In this document: positions 58,690 to 59,185 of the stretch, piece after piece
Position numbering within the stretch: the first letter of the stretch is position 1
Layout: every line of letters starts with the position of its first letter
Assembly: GCA_964620595.1 (NCBI GenBank)
Contig: CAZUHP010000017.1
Location: forward strand, 1 to 59,185
Length of the DNA stretch: 59,185 bases
Direction of reading: 5' to 3'
Source of the DNA: Desulfocarbo sp964620595
GTDB lineage: Bacteria > Desulfobacterota > Desulfarculia > Desulfarculales > Desulfarculaceae
The notes under the pieces: generated by a model
Seen by the model: the letters and a program-made list of their open reading frames with translations, nothing else
The model's database searches: none
Told to the model about the DNA's origin: nothing
Made by a program: the position numbers and the translations under genes

Positions 58690-58935
58690 ATGGCGGCGGC
58701 CAAGAAAGAGCCCAGCTTTGAGCAGAGCCTCAAGCGGCTGGAGGCGATCGTGGACAAGCTGGAGGGCGAGGACTTGGCCCTGGAGGAGTCGCTCAAGCTC
58801 TTCGAGGAGGGGGTCAAGCTGGCCGAGGCCTGCGGCAAGCGCTTGGACGAGGCGGAGAAGAAGGTCACTCTTCTGCTCAAGGACCGCGACCAGCGCCTGG
58901 TGCAGGAGCCCTTCGAGCCGGAGGAGGAGGGCTAG
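58690..58935 (+). CDS. xseB: Exodeoxyribonuclease VII small subunit
   Basis: 81-residue acidic coiled-coil protein that binds XseA. It begins MAAAKKEPSFEQSLKRLEAI and continues EDLALEESLKLFEEGVKLAEACGKRLDEAEKKV, matching the family's helical hairpin. ATG 58690 has GGGAGGAGG 4 nt upstream. Lies in a tight run with xseA, the M23 peptidase and the polyprenyl synthase. Confidence 0.95.
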   Translation: MAAAKKEPSFEQSLKRLEAIVDKLEGEDLALEESLKLFEEGVKLAEACGKRLDEAEKKVTLLLKDRDQRLVQEPFEPEEEG

Positions 58936-58936
58936 C

Positions 58937-59185
58937 TTGGACCTCAAGGCCTATCTCAGCCAGCGCCGCGAGATGGTGGACGCGGCCTTGAACCGGGTGC
59001 TGCCCTCGGACGAGGCCGGCGGCGACATCCTCAAGGCCATGCGCTACAGCCTTTTCGCCGGGGGCAAGCGGGTGAGGCCCATCCTCTGCCTGGCCGGCTG
59101 CGAGGCGGTGGGCGGCCGGCTGGAGGACGCCATGTTCTGCGCCTGCGCCCTGGAGATGGTCCACACCTACTCCCTGGTGCACGAC
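58937..59185 (+). CDS. ispA: Polyprenyl diphosphate synthase (IspA-like), partial
   Basis: First 83 codons; the gene runs off the right end. TTG 58937 follows the xseB stop by one base, with GAGGAGGAGG 7 nt upstream. DLKAYLSQRREMVDAALNRV (residue 2 on) then AMRYSLFAGGKRVRPILCLA, and the window ends at ALEMVHTYSLVHD, the aspartate beginning the first aspartate-rich motif. It makes farnesyl or geranylgeranyl diphosphate for quinones, undecaprenol or carotenoids. Confidence 0.9.
   Translation, partial: MDLKAYLSQRREMVDAALNRVLPSDEAGGDILKAMRYSLFAGGKRVRPILCLAGCEAVGGRLEDAMFCACALEMVHTYSLVHD

Overview
The window is a 59 kb piece of a high-GC, Gram-negative chromosome. It looks like a sulfate-reducer-like or syntrophic anaerobe of the Desulfobacterota (old Deltaproteobacteria), perhaps near Desulfarculales. 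That placement is inference from gene order (leuS-lptE-holA / rpsT / murJ; mfd followed by two SurA-like foldases), a short RdgC-like protein, a two-gene sufC-sufB unit, acyl-CoA ligase/dehydrogenase genes under a MerR regulator, and many two-component proteins. No rRNA, CRISPR array or intact prophage was seen.

Layout. 1-6.5 kb: core genes leuS, lptE, holA, rpsT (reverse) and murJ. 6.6-13.7 kb: small unknown genes, a lytic transglycosylase, an RdgC-like gene with a partner, a short histone-deacetylase-fold hydrolase, tRNA-Ala(CGC), then hisB-lipoprotein-hisA and a zinc-ribbon gene with a non-canonical start. 13.9-19.5 kb: MBL-fold hydrolase, DHA2 MFS exporter, IclR regulator, rfbA and a very divergent RtcA homologue. 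19.7-25.3 kb: mfd and two parvulin-type foldases. 25.4-32 kb: signalling genes: a receiver-DHp protein, a hybrid kinase with a degraded ATPase domain, a thioesterase and a PAS-GGDEF-EAL protein. 32.2-34.3 kb: an AT-rich islet with a 37-codon gene, a P63C-domain gene and a truncated IS1595-type zinc-ribbon protein. 34.3-37.7 kb: a MerR (LiuR-like) regulator with its operator, acyl-CoA ligase and acyl-CoA dehydrogenase. 37.9-48.4 kb: histidine kinase, sufBC pair, amidohydrolase, signal peptidase, glyQS and cobQ. 48.4-59.2 kb: a THUMP methyltransferase, HDOD, patatin and sirtuin genes, hotdog thioesterase, RlmD-like methyltransferase, phospholipase-C-like gene, SPOR protein, xseA, M23 peptidase, xseB and the start of a polyprenyl synthase (ispA-like).

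The most unusual DNA-level feature is a family of G-run arrays (G5-8 separated mainly by CGAC) in at least seven intergenic regions, almost always directly after a stop codon and usually G-rich on the strand of the gene that ends there. Related G-rich microsatellites have expanded inside two coding regions. The most unusual gene-level features are the AT-rich P63C islet, the degenerate hybrid kinase beside a receiver-DHp protein, the RtcA homologue lacking its N-terminal signature, and the apparent AUC start codon.
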